The notes: a model not told the origin generated them from the sequence alone. 64,000 bases of DNA from CAXXOK01 sp963675365 (GCA_963675365.2 CAXXVA010000003.1:1178001-1242000); one strand, 5' to 3'; shown: positions 1 through 10,207, counted from the stretch's first letter. A program made the numbers and translations.

Positions 1-254
1 ACCTGCTGGTAAGCCGAGCGGTAGCTTTCGGCCAAATCGCCCCTTGGCTCGACGGACGTTACGTCGGCTGAAAGCGGCGCCGCCTGCAGCGCTTCGTTCT
101 GCTTGCCTTCCGGCGCTTCGTCCACGCCGAGAGCGTCGGCAATTTTTTGCACGATCGCCGCTTTATCCACGCCGGCTGCCAGTTTGATATTTTTCTCCTT
201 TGCCAGCTTGCGCAGCTGGACGACCGTCATTGCCTGCAAATCGCTTGAAAACAA
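1..254 (-). CDS. Rho N-terminal (SAP-like) domain protein, partial
   Basis: Only the N-terminal ~84 residues are in the window; the gene runs off the left edge. It starts at a TTG seven bases after a good AAGGAGG. Residues ~8-40 (TVVQLRKLAKEKNI, then AGVDKAAIVQKIADAL) match the helix-extended-helix Rho_N fold found at the start of transcription termination factor Rho and in a few other nucleic-acid-binding proteins. The rest is charged and probably disordered. Rho itself is the most likely identity in a Clostridium-type genome, but the ATPase core lies outside the window, so no gene symbol is given. Confidence 0.6.
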   Translation of the reverse strand, partial: MFSSDLQAMTVVQLRKLAKEKNIKLAAGVDKAAIVQKIADALGVDEAPEGKQNEALQAAPLSADVTSVEPRGDLAESYRSAYQQ

Positions 255-280
255 TGAGATTCCTCCTTATATTCTATACC

Positions 281-305
281 TGCGGCCTGAAAAAAAGCGG
301 CCGCA
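281..305. repeat. Short inverted repeat upstream of the Rho-N gene
   Basis: TGCGGCC and GGCCGCA flank an A-rich spacer, making a 7-bp stem between the methyltransferase stop and the ribosome site of the Rho-N gene. On the minus strand the T-run lies inside the loop, so it is not a standard intrinsic terminator. It could affect the leader of the downstream gene. Confidence 0.35.
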
Positions 306-320
306 AAATTGGGTTCCCTG

Positions 321-1334
321 TTATCGTTTCACGGCGATCACCATATCGCGGTTGACCGCCTGCTCCACCCAGTGGGAAAAATCGTTAAACGGGGCATCGG
401 TCAGTATGTGGAGGCCTGCCGTTTCCATTGCTTCGCACAGGGCCTCCCGCCTGAGCGTGTAGGTGTTGAAGGATACCGCCGCCGCGCCGCCTTTTTGCAG
501 CGCCCGGTGAAACGCCGGAAAGCTTTCCTCCATCAGCCGCTGCATGGTCGCCGTTCCCTGCTTGTCCTTCGCCGTATGCTGCACGCCGTAGGGCAGATCG
601 CAGACGATCAGTTGACAGCCGTCCGCGCCGAGCATGCGATCCGCATACGCCGCGCTTCCCTGGAACAGCCGGAGGCTTCGCGTATCCCCCGCTTTATACG
701 CCTGTGCGCTGTTGCTCAAACTGTAACGGATCTCCGCCGCGCTTCCGCCTCCCGGCAGTGTTGCGGAGACTGTTTCCCGTTTGTGTTTGAGACGGTGGTA
801 CTGCAGATAACGCTTGAAATAAACGTCCGCTTCATGAACGGCTTTTTTGTCGATCTCAATGCCCGCGGCGTGATGCCCCTCCTGCAAAGCGCAGAACAGG
901 GTCGTCCCCCGCCCGCAGAGCGGATCCAGCACGGTCAGCGGGTCTCCGCTTAAAGCAAAAGCGGAAGCGGCCAGCGCGCAGTGGATCATCATCAGGGTGA
1001 AATCCGCGTTCGTTTTTCCCTTGTACTTGAGCACCTGGGCAAGGTCCGCGTCCAAATACGCGGCCTGGCGAAGCGGTAAAGGTTTGAGCCATTCGCCGTC
1101 CTTCAGAGCCGCAAAGTAAATGCCCGAATGACCGGAGAGCAGTCTCCAACCCGCTTCGTCTATTGGTTGTGTCTCAATCAAGATGAATCGCGTACCTGCG
1201 AGTTTTTCCTGTGTAACGGTTGCCTGAAAATCCAGAGCGCGCAGTAAACACTGCATCTCAATCAGGGCGAGCTTATCCATCGAAAGAGCGTAGCGGGCGT
1301 TCGCATGCGGTTTTATGGCAAAAGCATACTGCAA
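321..1334 (-). CDS. RNA methyltransferase-like protein (TRM11/UPF0020 type)
   Basis: The protein is 337 residues from a TTG at 1334 preceded by GCGAGG; an upstream ATG at 1430 would run through the promoter and lacks a ribosome site. The C-terminal half is a Rossmann SAM-dependent methyltransferase: the SAM-binding loop reads DPLCGRGTTLFCAL and the catalytic loop DLPYGVQ, matching the (N/D)PPYG motif of enzymes that methylate exocyclic amines of RNA bases. The N-terminal part is poorly conserved and lacks a clear THUMP domain. A tRNA or rRNA guanine-N2 methyltransferase is the best guess; the target is not known. It has its own promoter behind the rpsU terminator. Confidence 0.7.
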   Translation of the reverse strand: MQYAFAIKPHANARYALSMDKLALIEMQCLLRALDFQATVTQEKLAGTRFILIETQPIDEAGWRLLSGHSGIYFAALKDGEWLKPLPLRQAAYLDADLAQVLKYKGKTNADFTLMMIHCALAASAFALSGDPLTVLDPLCGRGTTLFCALQEGHHAAGIEIDKKAVHEADVYFKRYLQYHRLKHKRETVSATLPGGGSAAEIRYSLSNSAQAYKAGDTRSLRLFQGSAAYADRMLGADGCQLIVCDLPYGVQHTAKDKQGTATMQRLMEESFPAFHRALQKGGAAAVSFNTYTLRREALCEAMETAGLHILTDAPFNDFSHWVEQAVNRDMVIAVKR

Positions 1335-1388
1335 GAAGATTCCTCGCTTCGACGAGATGGATAAAAATGAAGCATTAACCCTAGTTGC

Positions 1389-1417
1389 ACAATAGCACGG
1401 AGGCAGGGTTTTGTCAA
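1389..1417 (-). promoter_or_regulatory. Sigma-A promoter of the methyltransferase-like gene
   Basis: On the minus strand TTGACA (1412-1417) and TATTGT (1389-1394) are separated by 17 bp. The -10 ends about 55 bp before the TTG start at 1334 and lies downstream of the rpsU terminator. Confidence 0.65.
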
Positions 1418-1447
1418 CCGCGTATTGCATTCCAGGCGTTGTGGCGG

Positions 1448-1479
1448 AAAATAAAAGCCCTTCCCGGCATCCGGGAAGG
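1448..1479 (-). terminator. Intrinsic terminator of rpsU
   Basis: A perfect 9-bp stem, CCTTCCCGG and CCGGGAAGG, has a 3-nt loop and is followed on the minus strand by CTTTTATTTT. It starts 10 nt after the rpsU stop codon. Confidence 0.9.
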
Positions 1480-1488
1480 ACGTTTGGT

Positions 1489-1662
1489 TTAATACTTGCG
1501 TTTACGCGCGGCTTCGGCTTTCTTCTTGCGCTTCACGCTGGGCTTTTCGTAATGTTCGCGTTTACGCGCCTCCGCCAACACACCCGATTTAGCACATTGA
1601 CGTTTGAACCGCTTCAGAGCGCTTTCCAGGGATTCATTTTCTCGGATACGTACCTCGGACAC
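1489..1662 (-). CDS. rpsU: 30S ribosomal protein S21
   Basis: A 57-residue basic protein, the usual S21 length. It begins SEVRIRENESLESALKRFKR, continues with a conserved cysteine and EARKREHYEKP, and ends in a lysine/arginine-rich tail. The start is GTG at 1662 behind GGGGAGGG. S21 is a small-subunit protein near the mRNA exit that assists initiation. It is transcribed from its own near-consensus promoter and closed by an intrinsic terminator, so it is separated from the heat-shock operon that ends just upstream of it. Confidence 0.97.
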   Translation of the reverse strand: MSEVRIRENESLESALKRFKRQCAKSGVLAEARKREHYEKPSVKRKKKAEAARKRKY

Positions 1663-1737
1663 TGTTATCCCTCCCCTCGCTCATCTCGCCGGTTCTCCGT
1701 GCAACGCGGCATACGGAAAACATGCTGTTACTAATAG

Positions 1738-1766
1738 ATTATACAGCTTTGCGCGTTTTGCGTCAA
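1738..1766 (-). promoter_or_regulatory. Strong sigma-A promoter of rpsU
   Basis: On the minus strand TTGACG (1761-1766) and a consensus TATAAT (1738-1743) are 17 bp apart. The -10 lies about 75 bp before the rpsU GTG. Confidence 0.85.
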
Positions 1767-1809
1767 CCATGAATTTACATTTTAACGGGATTTTAACCGT
1801 AGCCGCACC

Positions 1810-2154
1810 CTATGCCATGCGTTCCGACAGCGCGTTTCCTCCGATTACATGGAAATGCAGGTGGTTCACCGTCTGGCACGCGTCGGGGCCGCAGTTGGAT
1901 ACCACGCGGTAGCCGCTCTTGTCAATCCCAAGTTCCACGGCGACCTGATGGCAGGCGTGCAGGCACGCGGCAAGCTCCGTATCTGTGAGTTTGCCGGCCT
2001 CGGAAAGACCGGATACGTGCTTTTTGGGGATGACCAGCGCGTGCGCTTTGGCCTGCGGGCTGATATCGTGAAACGCATAGGTGAACTCGTCCTCATAGAC
2101 CTTCTTGGAGGGGATTTCACCGCTCAGTATTTTACAGAACAAACAGCCGTCCAA
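1810..2154 (-). CDS. HIT family (histidine triad) nucleotide-binding protein
   Basis: A 114-residue HIT protein of the HINT type. The triad HLHFH is at residues 98-102, followed by VIGG, and the N-terminus CLFCKILSGEIPS is typical. The TTG at 2154 is preferred because AAGGAG sits 9 bp upstream; the ATG at 2175 lacks a ribosome site and only adds MKKEMSI. HINT enzymes hydrolyse purine-nucleoside phosphoramidates and acyl adenylates. It is the last gene of the heat-shock operon, immediately behind mtaB. Confidence 0.9.
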   Translation of the reverse strand: MDGCLFCKILSGEIPSKKVYEDEFTYAFHDISPQAKAHALVIPKKHVSGLSEAGKLTDTELAACLHACHQVAVELGIDKSGYRVVSNCGPDACQTVNHLHFHVIGGNALSERMA

Positions 2155-2175
2155 AATGCTCATCTCCTTTTTCAT

Positions 2176-3471
2176 TTACTCATTCGCGGGTTCGCCGCGC
2201 ATTCCTTCTTTGGTGAGCGCCAAAAGCCGCAATGGAATGATCTCGCCGATCTTCCCCCGCTCGCAAACCACCGGCACATACTGCGGCGTATACCCGGTAT
2301 ACAGTCCGCCGCGTTGTTTTTCCTCAATGAGAACGGGCTGTACGGTATCAAGCATCCGATTCCGGTAGGCGGCGGAGAGTTCTTCTCCCAAGGCGATCAG
2401 CCGCTGCACGCGCTCGTCCTTGACCTGCTTTGGAATTTGGTCTTTCATGGCCGCCGCGGGCGTGCCGCCGCGGGCGCTGTACGGGAAGGCATGGATTTTC
2501 ATAAAGCCGATCGTCCGGCAAAAACCAAGCGTTTGCTGAAATTCGTCCTCGGTTTCGCCCGGAAAACCGACGATCACGTCGGTGGTCAGCGCGGCGTCCG
2601 GAAACGCTTCCAAAAGCTTTTGCGCCGCTTTTGCAAACTGCGCGGTGTTGTAACGACGCTTCATGCGGCGCAGCACCGCGTCGCTGCCGGACTGCAGTGC
2701 AATGTGGAACTGCGGGCAGAGCTTGGGAATGCTCCTAATTTCCTGCACAAAGGCCTCGGTCACGACCACCGGCTCCAGCGAACCCAGGCGGATACGCTCG
2801 ATGCCGTCCGCCTCGCAGGCTGCCCGGATCGCGTCCGCCAAAGACGGTTTATCCTCCTGATCTCGCCCGTAACTGGTCAGGTGTACGCCGGTGAGCACAA
2901 CCTCTTTGAAGCCCGCTTTTGCCAAAGCGGCGGCTTCGGCACGGATATCCGAAAGGGTGCGGGAGCGGATGCCGCCGCGTACCGTCGGGACGATGCAGAA
3001 GGTGCAATGGTTATCGCAGCCCTCCTGTATTTTCATCAGCGCGCGGGTATGCCCCTGATGCCCGTGGATGGACAAGGGCTCGAATGCCGCACGGCTTAAG
3101 CTGTCCACCGCGACGATCTGGCTGTCCTCTGCCATCGCCTGTTCAAACAGATCGGCGATCTCGCCGCGAAACTGCGTGCCGATGATGAGCCTCGCGCCGG
3201 TATCCCGCAGGGTTTCCCCTTTGTTCTGCGCCAGGCAGCCCGCGACGATCAGCTCGCCTTCGGGGTTCTGCCGCTTGAAGCGCCGCGCCGCCTGCATGCT
3301 TTTGTGTTCGCCTGTGCCCGTAACCATGCAGGTATTCACCACATAGACGTCCGCGAACGCGCCCTGTTTGGCGGGGACGTATCCCTTTTCCAGAAAGCGC
3401 TCGAGCATGGCCTCGGAATCGTATTGGTTCACCTTGCAGCCCAGTGTGTAAAAGCGTACGGTTCTGGGCAT
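2176..3471 (-). CDS. mtaB: tRNA t6A37 C2-methylthiotransferase MtaB
   Basis: A 431-residue radical SAM methylthiotransferase. The N-terminal MTTase domain has three cluster cysteines (C12 in GCKVNQ, C48, C79); the radical SAM motif C152-x3-C156-x2-C159 (CDNHCTFC) follows, and a C-terminal TRAM-like segment ends the protein. It converts t6A to ms2t6A at position 37 of ANN-decoding tRNAs. The GCKVNQ start and length separate MtaB from MiaB and RimO. The ATG at 3471 has GGAG upstream; longer starts would overlap rsmE. It begins one base after the rsmE stop. Confidence 0.94.
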   Translation of the reverse strand: MPRTVRFYTLGCKVNQYDSEAMLERFLEKGYVPAKQGAFADVYVVNTCMVTGTGEHKSMQAARRFKRQNPEGELIVAGCLAQNKGETLRDTGARLIIGTQFRGEIADLFEQAMAEDSQIVAVDSLSRAAFEPLSIHGHQGHTRALMKIQEGCDNHCTFCIVPTVRGGIRSRTLSDIRAEAAALAKAGFKEVVLTGVHLTSYGRDQEDKPSLADAIRAACEADGIERIRLGSLEPVVVTEAFVQEIRSIPKLCPQFHIALQSGSDAVLRRMKRRYNTAQFAKAAQKLLEAFPDAALTTDVIVGFPGETEDEFQQTLGFCRTIGFMKIHAFPYSARGGTPAAAMKDQIPKQVKDERVQRLIALGEELSAAYRNRMLDTVQPVLIEEKQRGGLYTGYTPQYVPVVCERGKIGEIIPLRLLALTKEGMRGEPANE

Positions 3472-3472
3472 A

Positions 3473-4198
3473 CTACATCTCTCCAAGCGCCGTCAGCGCT
3501 ACCGCAAGCGCGCAAAGACCGGCCGTTTCCGTGCGGAGAATGCGTCTGCCCAGTGTAACGGGTTTTGCGCCAATCTCCGTCAGCGCGGTAATTTCCTCGG
3601 GCGCGATGCCGCCCTCCGGACCGATGACGATCGTCATCTCTCCGGGCCGGTCCTGCGCGATCGCTTCGGAAAGGCGCAGCGAAAACTCGTCCTCCCACGC
3701 CACATAGACCGCGCCTTTCAGCGTTTGAATCGCATTATGAAAGCGCAAAGCCGGAAGCACCTCCGGCACATGCGCACGCCCGGCCTGCTTGGCGGCCTCC
3801 AGAGCAATGCGTGCAAGGCGTTCACGCTTCTTTTCGTCCTTTTCGCCGATTCGGGCGACAGAGCGCGCCATCTCCACGGGCTGAATGCTGTAGACGCCCA
3901 GTTCCGTGGCCTTCTGCACAATCCATTCCAGTTTCTCCGCTTTGGGAAGCCCCTGCACAAGCGTAATTTTCGCCTTCGGTTCGGGCGAGGGCAGCTCTTC
4001 TTCGATCCGCACCCGTACGATGCCATCCTCCACGGACTCGATGACAGCAAGAAACAGGCGTTCCGCCGCGATCAGCTGCACGGGGTCGCCTGTCTTCATG
4101 CGAAGAGATTTCAAGATATGACCGCTTTCCTGCGGGGATAGCGCGACGGCGTTTCCCGCCGCAGGCGGCGAAACGGCGTCAGAAAAGCAGCGGTGCAT
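3473..4198 (-). CDS. rsmE: 16S rRNA m3U1498 methyltransferase RsmE
   Basis: A 241-residue SPOUT-fold methyltransferase with an N-terminal PUA-like domain. Diagnostic motifs are IVIGPEGG (~residues 192-199) and LGRRILRTETA near the C-terminus, which form the trefoil-knot SAM site. It methylates N3 of U1498 in 16S rRNA. Its ATG directly abuts the prmA stop, so the two are translationally coupled, and mtaB follows one base after. This prmA-rsmE-mtaB order after dnaJ is common in Clostridia. Confidence 0.95.
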   Translation of the reverse strand: MHRCFSDAVSPPAAGNAVALSPQESGHILKSLRMKTGDPVQLIAAERLFLAVIESVEDGIVRVRIEEELPSPEPKAKITLVQGLPKAEKLEWIVQKATELGVYSIQPVEMARSVARIGEKDEKKRERLARIALEAAKQAGRAHVPEVLPALRFHNAIQTLKGAVYVAWEDEFSLRLSEAIAQDRPGEMTIVIGPEGGIAPEEITALTEIGAKPVTLGRRILRTETAGLCALAVALTALGEM

Positions 4199-5140
4199 TT
4201 ATTCCATTCTCCGGGCGCACAGCGCCACCCATTCGCCCTGTTCCTGGCGCTCGATGACGGCAAACCCCGCTTTCGCGAGTGCGTCCAGCGCATCCTGCTC
4301 GCGCTCCCTGATGATCCCCGAAGCCACAAAATATCCGCCGACGCGCAGAAAGCGCTTCACAGGGTCGGCTAAAATCACGATCGCGCCCGTGACCAGATTG
4401 GCCACGACCAAATCGGAATCAATCGCTTCGCCCCGCACCATATCGCCTTTGACGGCAGTCACGACGGTTTCCACGCCGTTGCGCACGATATTTTCCTGGG
4501 CGACCTTCACAGCGTCGGCGTCAACGTCGATGCCGAGCACTTCTTTGGCGCCCAGCTTCGCCGCGGCGATCGCCAGGATGCCGCTGCCCGTGCCGACGTC
4601 CATCACGTGCATGCCCTTCTCCAGATATTTTTCCAGCATGATCATGCACATATTGGTGGTCTCGTGCGTTCCGGTGCCAAACGCCATGCCGGGATCGATC
4701 TCGATCACGATATCCTTTCCGGCGGGCTTGAAGGGCTCCCACGACGGCTTGACGATCAGCCGCTTGCCGATGCGAAACGGCTTATAATACCGCTTCCAGC
4801 TCTCGGCCCAGTCGTCGTCGGCAACGGAGGAAACCTCAAAGCCAAGCGTTCCCAGGTCGGTATCGGCGGATTTCTCCTTCAGCTCCGCCAACTGCCGGTC
4901 CAGCGTATCCAGCTTCTCTTTGTCATCCTGGGAAAACCAGCCCTTGACCAGCACGTCCTTGGGCATTTCGGAGACCATTTTTTGATCAAACATCTCCGTT
5001 GCGGCCTTGTCTCGGCCTACGTCTTCGGCGTCCTTGCGGTCCATCACCTGTGTGCCCAGCGCGCCGCAGCGCACCAAAAGATCGCTGACAAGGTCGCTGC
5101 CGGCGGTGGTGGTATGTACGACTGCCTCAATCCACTGCAT
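4199..5140 (-). CDS. prmA: Ribosomal protein L11 methyltransferase PrmA
   Basis: A 313-residue class I SAM methyltransferase. The ATG at 5140 behind GGAGGG gives the family N-terminus MQWIEAVVHTTTAG; the open frame extends further upstream into dnaJ but has no ribosome site there. Motifs: substrate-side PGMAFGTGTHETT, SAM loop MDVGTGSGILAIAA, and DLVVANLVTG, the usual N-containing motif IV. PrmA methylates lysines and the N-terminus of ribosomal protein L11. A 58-bp gap separates it from dnaJ. Confidence 0.95.
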   Translation of the reverse strand: MQWIEAVVHTTTAGSDLVSDLLVRCGALGTQVMDRKDAEDVGRDKAATEMFDQKMVSEMPKDVLVKGWFSQDDKEKLDTLDRQLAELKEKSADTDLGTLGFEVSSVADDDWAESWKRYYKPFRIGKRLIVKPSWEPFKPAGKDIVIEIDPGMAFGTGTHETTNMCMIMLEKYLEKGMHVMDVGTGSGILAIAAAKLGAKEVLGIDVDADAVKVAQENIVRNGVETVVTAVKGDMVRGEAIDSDLVVANLVTGAIVILADPVKRFLRVGGYFVASGIIREREQDALDALAKAGFAVIERQEQGEWVALCARRME

Positions 5141-5198
5141 GCTATATTCCCTCCATTTCAAAATGGCTTTTCCGGAACAGAAAAGCCAATGGTGTTTG

Positions 5199-6272
5199 TT
5201 ATGATTTGGTCGCAGAAGCAAACTGCTTAAGCAAATCCTTCTGTCTGCCGTTAAGTTTTTTAGGGATCTGCACGCGCACGGTGACCAGCAGGTCGCCCTT
5301 GCCCGATCTGCCAAGGTTGGGAACGCCGTATCCCTTCAGGCGGAATACGGTGCCGCTCTGCGTTCCTTCGGGAATGCGATACTTCACGGACTCCTTAAGG
5401 GTTGGCACTTCGATGTCGTCGCCAAGCGCCGCCTGTACCATGGAGATATCCAGGTTCATCATCAGCGTCGTACCGTCGCGCTTGAACACGGGATGCGGCT
5501 TGACGGAAATCCGTACATACAGATCGCCGTTGGGACCGCCGCGCCGCCCGGGCTCGCCGTTCCCGTTCAAAACGATGGTCTGCCCCGGGTTGATACCGGC
5601 GGGAATCTTGATGGTCGCCTTGCGCTTTTTGCGCACGCGGCCGGAGCCCTGGCAGGTCTGGCATTTTTCGGAGATGATCTTGCCCTCGCCGTGGCAGGTG
5701 GGACAGGTATGCACCGTCACCATAAAGCCCCCGCTGGAGCGGACCTGCCCCGCGCCGTTACAGGTCGGGCAGGTTTTGGCCGTGGTTCCGGGCTTCGCGC
5801 CGGAGCCTTTGCAGGTCTCGCAGTTCTCGTTGCGGTAAAACTCGAAAGATTTCTGCGCCCCGAATGCGGCTTCCTCAAAGGTGATGGTCATATCGTAACG
5901 CAGATCGTCGCCGGGCACGGGGCCGTTTGAGCGCGACGCTCTTGCGCCCATGCCGCCGCCGAAGATCGACGAAAAGATATCGCCGATATCGCCAAAGCCG
6001 TCAAAGCCCTGGAACCCGCCGGCACCGCCGCCGCCGAAGCCCTGCATATTGGGGCCGTCGTGGCCGAAACGGTCGTACTGGGCGCGCTTCTTAGCGTCCG
6101 AAAGAACCTCGTTGGCTTCGTTGATTTCCTTGAAGCGTTCCTCGGCCTTGTGGTCGTTTGGGTGCAGGTCAGGATGGCTTTCCTTCGCCTTTTTCCGATA
6201 TGCTTTTTTAATGTCGTCCTCGGTTGCATCCTTGGCAACGCCGAGGACTTCATAGTAATCGCGTTTGGCCAT
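5199..6272 (-). CDS. dnaJ: Chaperone protein DnaJ
   Basis: A 357-residue class A J-protein. The J domain occupies residues ~1-70 with HPD intact (ESHPDLHPND), followed by a Gly/Phe-rich linker and four CxxCxGxG zinc-binding repeats (CETCKGSG, CPTCNGAG, CPTCHGEG, CQTCQGSG), then the substrate-binding C-terminal domains. It stimulates the DnaK ATPase and delivers unfolded clients. It follows dnaK after a 170-bp gap that folds into a large hairpin (6315-6440), which may set its expression relative to dnaK. Confidence 0.97.
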   Translation of the reverse strand: MAKRDYYEVLGVAKDATEDDIKKAYRKKAKESHPDLHPNDHKAEERFKEINEANEVLSDAKKRAQYDRFGHDGPNMQGFGGGGAGGFQGFDGFGDIGDIFSSIFGGGMGARASRSNGPVPGDDLRYDMTITFEEAAFGAQKSFEFYRNENCETCKGSGAKPGTTAKTCPTCNGAGQVRSSGGFMVTVHTCPTCHGEGKIISEKCQTCQGSGRVRKKRKATIKIPAGINPGQTIVLNGNGEPGRRGGPNGDLYVRISVKPHPVFKRDGTTLMMNLDISMVQAALGDDIEVPTLKESVKYRIPEGTQSGTVFRLKGYGVPNLGRSGKGDLLVTVRVQIPKKLNGRQKDLLKQFASATKS

Positions 6273-6314
6273 GATTCACCTGCTTAAAAGTATTTTGCGA
6301 AAGTGTACGGTATG

Positions 6315-6440
6315 CCAGTCTGTTCAAAAGTCTTAATATGCTAGGAAGCAAGTGTGGCAAGGGCTGAGCTTACTCGGTGGTAAGTGATGCCCATTGCCAC
6401 CCGTAGCTGACAACGCAGATTTGGCTTTTGGGCAGACTGG
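6315..6440 (-). other. Large nested stem-loop between dnaK and dnaJ
   Basis: Starting 3 nt after the dnaK stop, the transcript can form an outer stem of 8 + 6 bp (6433-6440 with 6315-6322, a 2x2 internal loop, then 6425-6430 with 6325-6330). Inside lies a second hairpin: GTGGCAA+GGGC (6389-6400 with 6354-6364, one bulged base) capped by CTTAC/GTAAG around a 6-nt loop (6369-6384). No T-run follows, so it is not an intrinsic terminator. An mRNA processing or stability element, a structured RNA, or a small interspersed repeat are all possible. Confidence 0.65.
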
Positions 6441-6442
6441 TT

Positions 6443-8275
<1,833 letters not shown>

Positions 8276-8359
8276 TGTTGGTTCCTCCTCGTTCTTATCC
8301 GCTGTTTTTCAACTGTAATCGCAATCTATTGTGGAAAAGGCAATCGCCTTTATCCGCTG

Positions 8360-8941
8360 TTATGTCTCGGGCACAACCTTGACCATTGCGTGCCTGAGCA
8401 CCGTATCGCCGATGCGATACCCTTTTTGGAGCACCTGGCAAACGGTGCCCGCTTCGCCGTCCTCCGGCGTGCCGGTGAGGATAGCGTTTTCCAGGTTGGG
8501 ATCAAATTTCTCCCCCAGTCGCTGGATGGGCTTGACGCCGCGCTTGTCGAACACTTCGTTCAGCTGCCGCGCGACCATACCCACGCCTTCCTTGAGCGCT
8601 TTATCCTGGCTGTTCTCCACGGCTTCCATGGCGCGTTCCATATTGTCCAGCACCGGAAGCAGTAATTGGAGAATGGATTTAGCCCCGTCCTCGAAAGCCT
8701 CGCCGCGGACGTTTTGGTTGCGGCGGCGGAAGTTTTCAAAGTCCGCCTGGACGCGCTGGGCGAGGGTTAAGTACTCGTCCACCTTGCAGTTGGCTTCCGC
8801 AAGGGAAACCTGCAGGGCTTCCATATCCGCCTTGACGTCTTCGCCGATTACTTCCACGGCCGCTTCCCCGTTTTCAGGAAGCGTGTCGCCCTGCGCCTCC
8901 GGCGCGGTCTCATTGGGTTTCACGGTCTTATCCTTTGCCAT
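8360..8941 (-). CDS. grpE: Nucleotide exchange factor GrpE
   Basis: A 193-residue protein with an acidic disordered N-terminus, a long helical segment (QVSLAEANCKVDEYLTLAQRVQADFENFRRRN) and the C-terminal beta domain with GDTVLRHAMVKV. GrpE accelerates ADP release from DnaK. The start is ATG at 8941 behind AAGGAG, four bases after the hrcA stop. The order hrcA-grpE-dnaK-dnaJ is the classical Firmicute class I heat-shock operon. Confidence 0.97.
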   Translation of the reverse strand: MAKDKTVKPNETAPEAQGDTLPENGEAAVEVIGEDVKADMEALQVSLAEANCKVDEYLTLAQRVQADFENFRRRNQNVRGEAFEDGAKSILQLLLPVLDNMERAMEAVENSQDKALKEGVGMVARQLNEVFDKRGVKPIQRLGEKFDPNLENAILTGTPEDGEAGTVCQVLQKGYRIGDTVLRHAMVKVVPET

Positions 8942-8945
8942 GCAA

Positions 8946-9968
8946 TCACTCCTTGTCCTCATTGAGCAGGCTGGACAGCTGCTGCCCCATCGCGCCGAGT
9001 ATTCCCAGCACGCGTCCGTACTGCATGCGGGTGGGCCCGATGACGCCGATGGTGCCGTTGGTTCCGTTGTCCAGCGAATAGGTCGCCGTAACGACGGAAC
9101 AGTCCTCCAGCTCCTTGACGCCGGTTTCCGGCCCGATGCGCACGGTAAACGCCACGGACTGCCGTTGTTCTAAAAGCGACAGGATGGCGTCCTTGGTTTC
9201 CAGCAGCGAAAGGAACGTGCGTGCCTTTTCAACGTCCGAATACTCGGGGAAGTTGAGAATGTTGCTGGGGCCCGCGAAGGCGATCCTCGCTTTGCCGCCG
9301 CTTACCTGCGCTTCCGAAACCAGCTTTGCGATGCTGTCGATCACGCCGCGCTTTTCGGCCGATTCTCTGCGGACGGTCTTGAGCACCTGCTGGGTTTCCC
9401 CAAGCGTACGCCCGGCGACGCGTTCGGTCAGCATCCGGCTGATGGCGTACAGCGCATCCGAATCCAGATCGCTGTCCACATGGATCACGCTGTCGCGGAT
9501 GATACCGCCGTCGGTGACGATCACCAGCAGCGCGCTGTGTGCCGAGATGGGCACGAGCTGCAAATTGCGGATGATCATTTCCGAACCCTTGGGCCCCATC
9601 GCAAGCGATGTATAGCTGGTTAGGCTGGAAAGCACCTGCGCCGCGCGGTTGATGACGTCTTCCATCTTGCCGGAGCGGCTTGTAAAGTGCTCGCGGATAC
9701 TTTTGACGTCATCGGTCTTCAGCTTGCCTTCGCGTAAAAGCTCGTCCACATACAGGCGGTAAGCCTTGGCGCTGGGGATTCGGCCCGCGCTGACGTGCGG
9801 CTGATCCAAGTACCCGAGCTCTTCCAGATCGCTCATTTCGTTGCGAATCGTGGCGGAACTCAGGCCCATGTCGTAGCGCTTGGAAATAGTCCGGCTGCCC
9901 ACAGGAATGGCCGTGAGGATATAGTCGTCGATGATTGCCTGCAATATGCGGATTTTTCTTTCATCCAT
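8946..9968 (-). CDS. hrcA: Heat-inducible transcription repressor HrcA
   Basis: A 340-residue repressor with an N-terminal winged helix (MDERKIRILQAIIDDYILTA, then SSATIRNEMSDLEELGYL) and a C-terminal GAF-like domain (GTIGVIGPTRMQYGRV). HrcA binds the CIRCE operator and is kept folded by GroEL. ATG at 9968 fits the ribosome site and the family start. The CIRCE palindrome and a consensus promoter lie just upstream, so the operon is autoregulated. Confidence 0.97.
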   Translation of the reverse strand: MDERKIRILQAIIDDYILTAIPVGSRTISKRYDMGLSSATIRNEMSDLEELGYLDQPHVSAGRIPSAKAYRLYVDELLREGKLKTDDVKSIREHFTSRSGKMEDVINRAAQVLSSLTSYTSLAMGPKGSEMIIRNLQLVPISAHSALLVIVTDGGIIRDSVIHVDSDLDSDALYAISRMLTERVAGRTLGETQQVLKTVRRESAEKRGVIDSIAKLVSEAQVSGGKARIAFAGPSNILNFPEYSDVEKARTFLSLLETKDAILSLLEQRQSVAFTVRIGPETGVKELEDCSVVTATYSLDNGTNGTIGVIGPTRMQYGRVLGILGAMGQQLSSLLNEDKE

Positions 9969-10011
9969 CGCGATTCCCTCACCTCCCGGCGGCTGCTTGG
10001 TTTCCATATTG

Positions 10012-10038
10012 TTAGCACTCGCGCGTTGTGAGTGCTAA
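10012..10038 (-). promoter_or_regulatory. CIRCE operator (HrcA-binding site)
   Basis: A perfect TTAGCACTC-N9-GAGTGCTAA inverted repeat, identical to the CIRCE consensus. It lies just downstream of the -10 box of the hrcA promoter, where bound HrcA would block transcription. Confidence 0.97.
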
Positions 10039-10046
10039 CCTCTGTT

Positions 10047-10075
10047 ATCATAGCCCTGTTTTTTCCGTTTGTCAA
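10047..10075 (-). promoter_or_regulatory. Sigma-A promoter of the hrcA-grpE-dnaK-dnaJ operon
   Basis: On the minus strand a consensus TTGACA (10070-10075) and TATGAT (10047-10052) are 17 bp apart, directly upstream of CIRCE. Confidence 0.92.
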
Positions 10076-10207
10076 GCATTTCGGCATAAGTAATACATGT
10101 AAAGGCACATGCTTGTAACCCTTATCTCATAAGGCTTCCAGAATGTATCTGACCTTTTCTGACTAAAATTATTCGGTTTTTTTGTGAAGCTTTACAGTCG
10201 TTTTTCT

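Noticed and set aside
281..305. Intrinsic terminator after the methyltransferase-like gene
   Set aside because: The T-run lies within the loop, not after the stem.
1335..1430. N-terminal extension of the methyltransferase-like protein from ATG 1430
   Set aside because: It would cover the TTGACA/TATTGT promoter, lacks a ribosome site, and the TTG at 1334 has one.
4199..6272. PrmA starting at 5314 inside dnaJ
   Set aside because: The extra 58 residues are a reading of dnaJ in another frame; the family start and GGAGGG ribosome site are at 5140.
10076..10207. Terminator after hemW
   Set aside because: CCTTAT/ATAAGG and CATGT/ACATG hairpins exist but no T-run follows on the minus strand.
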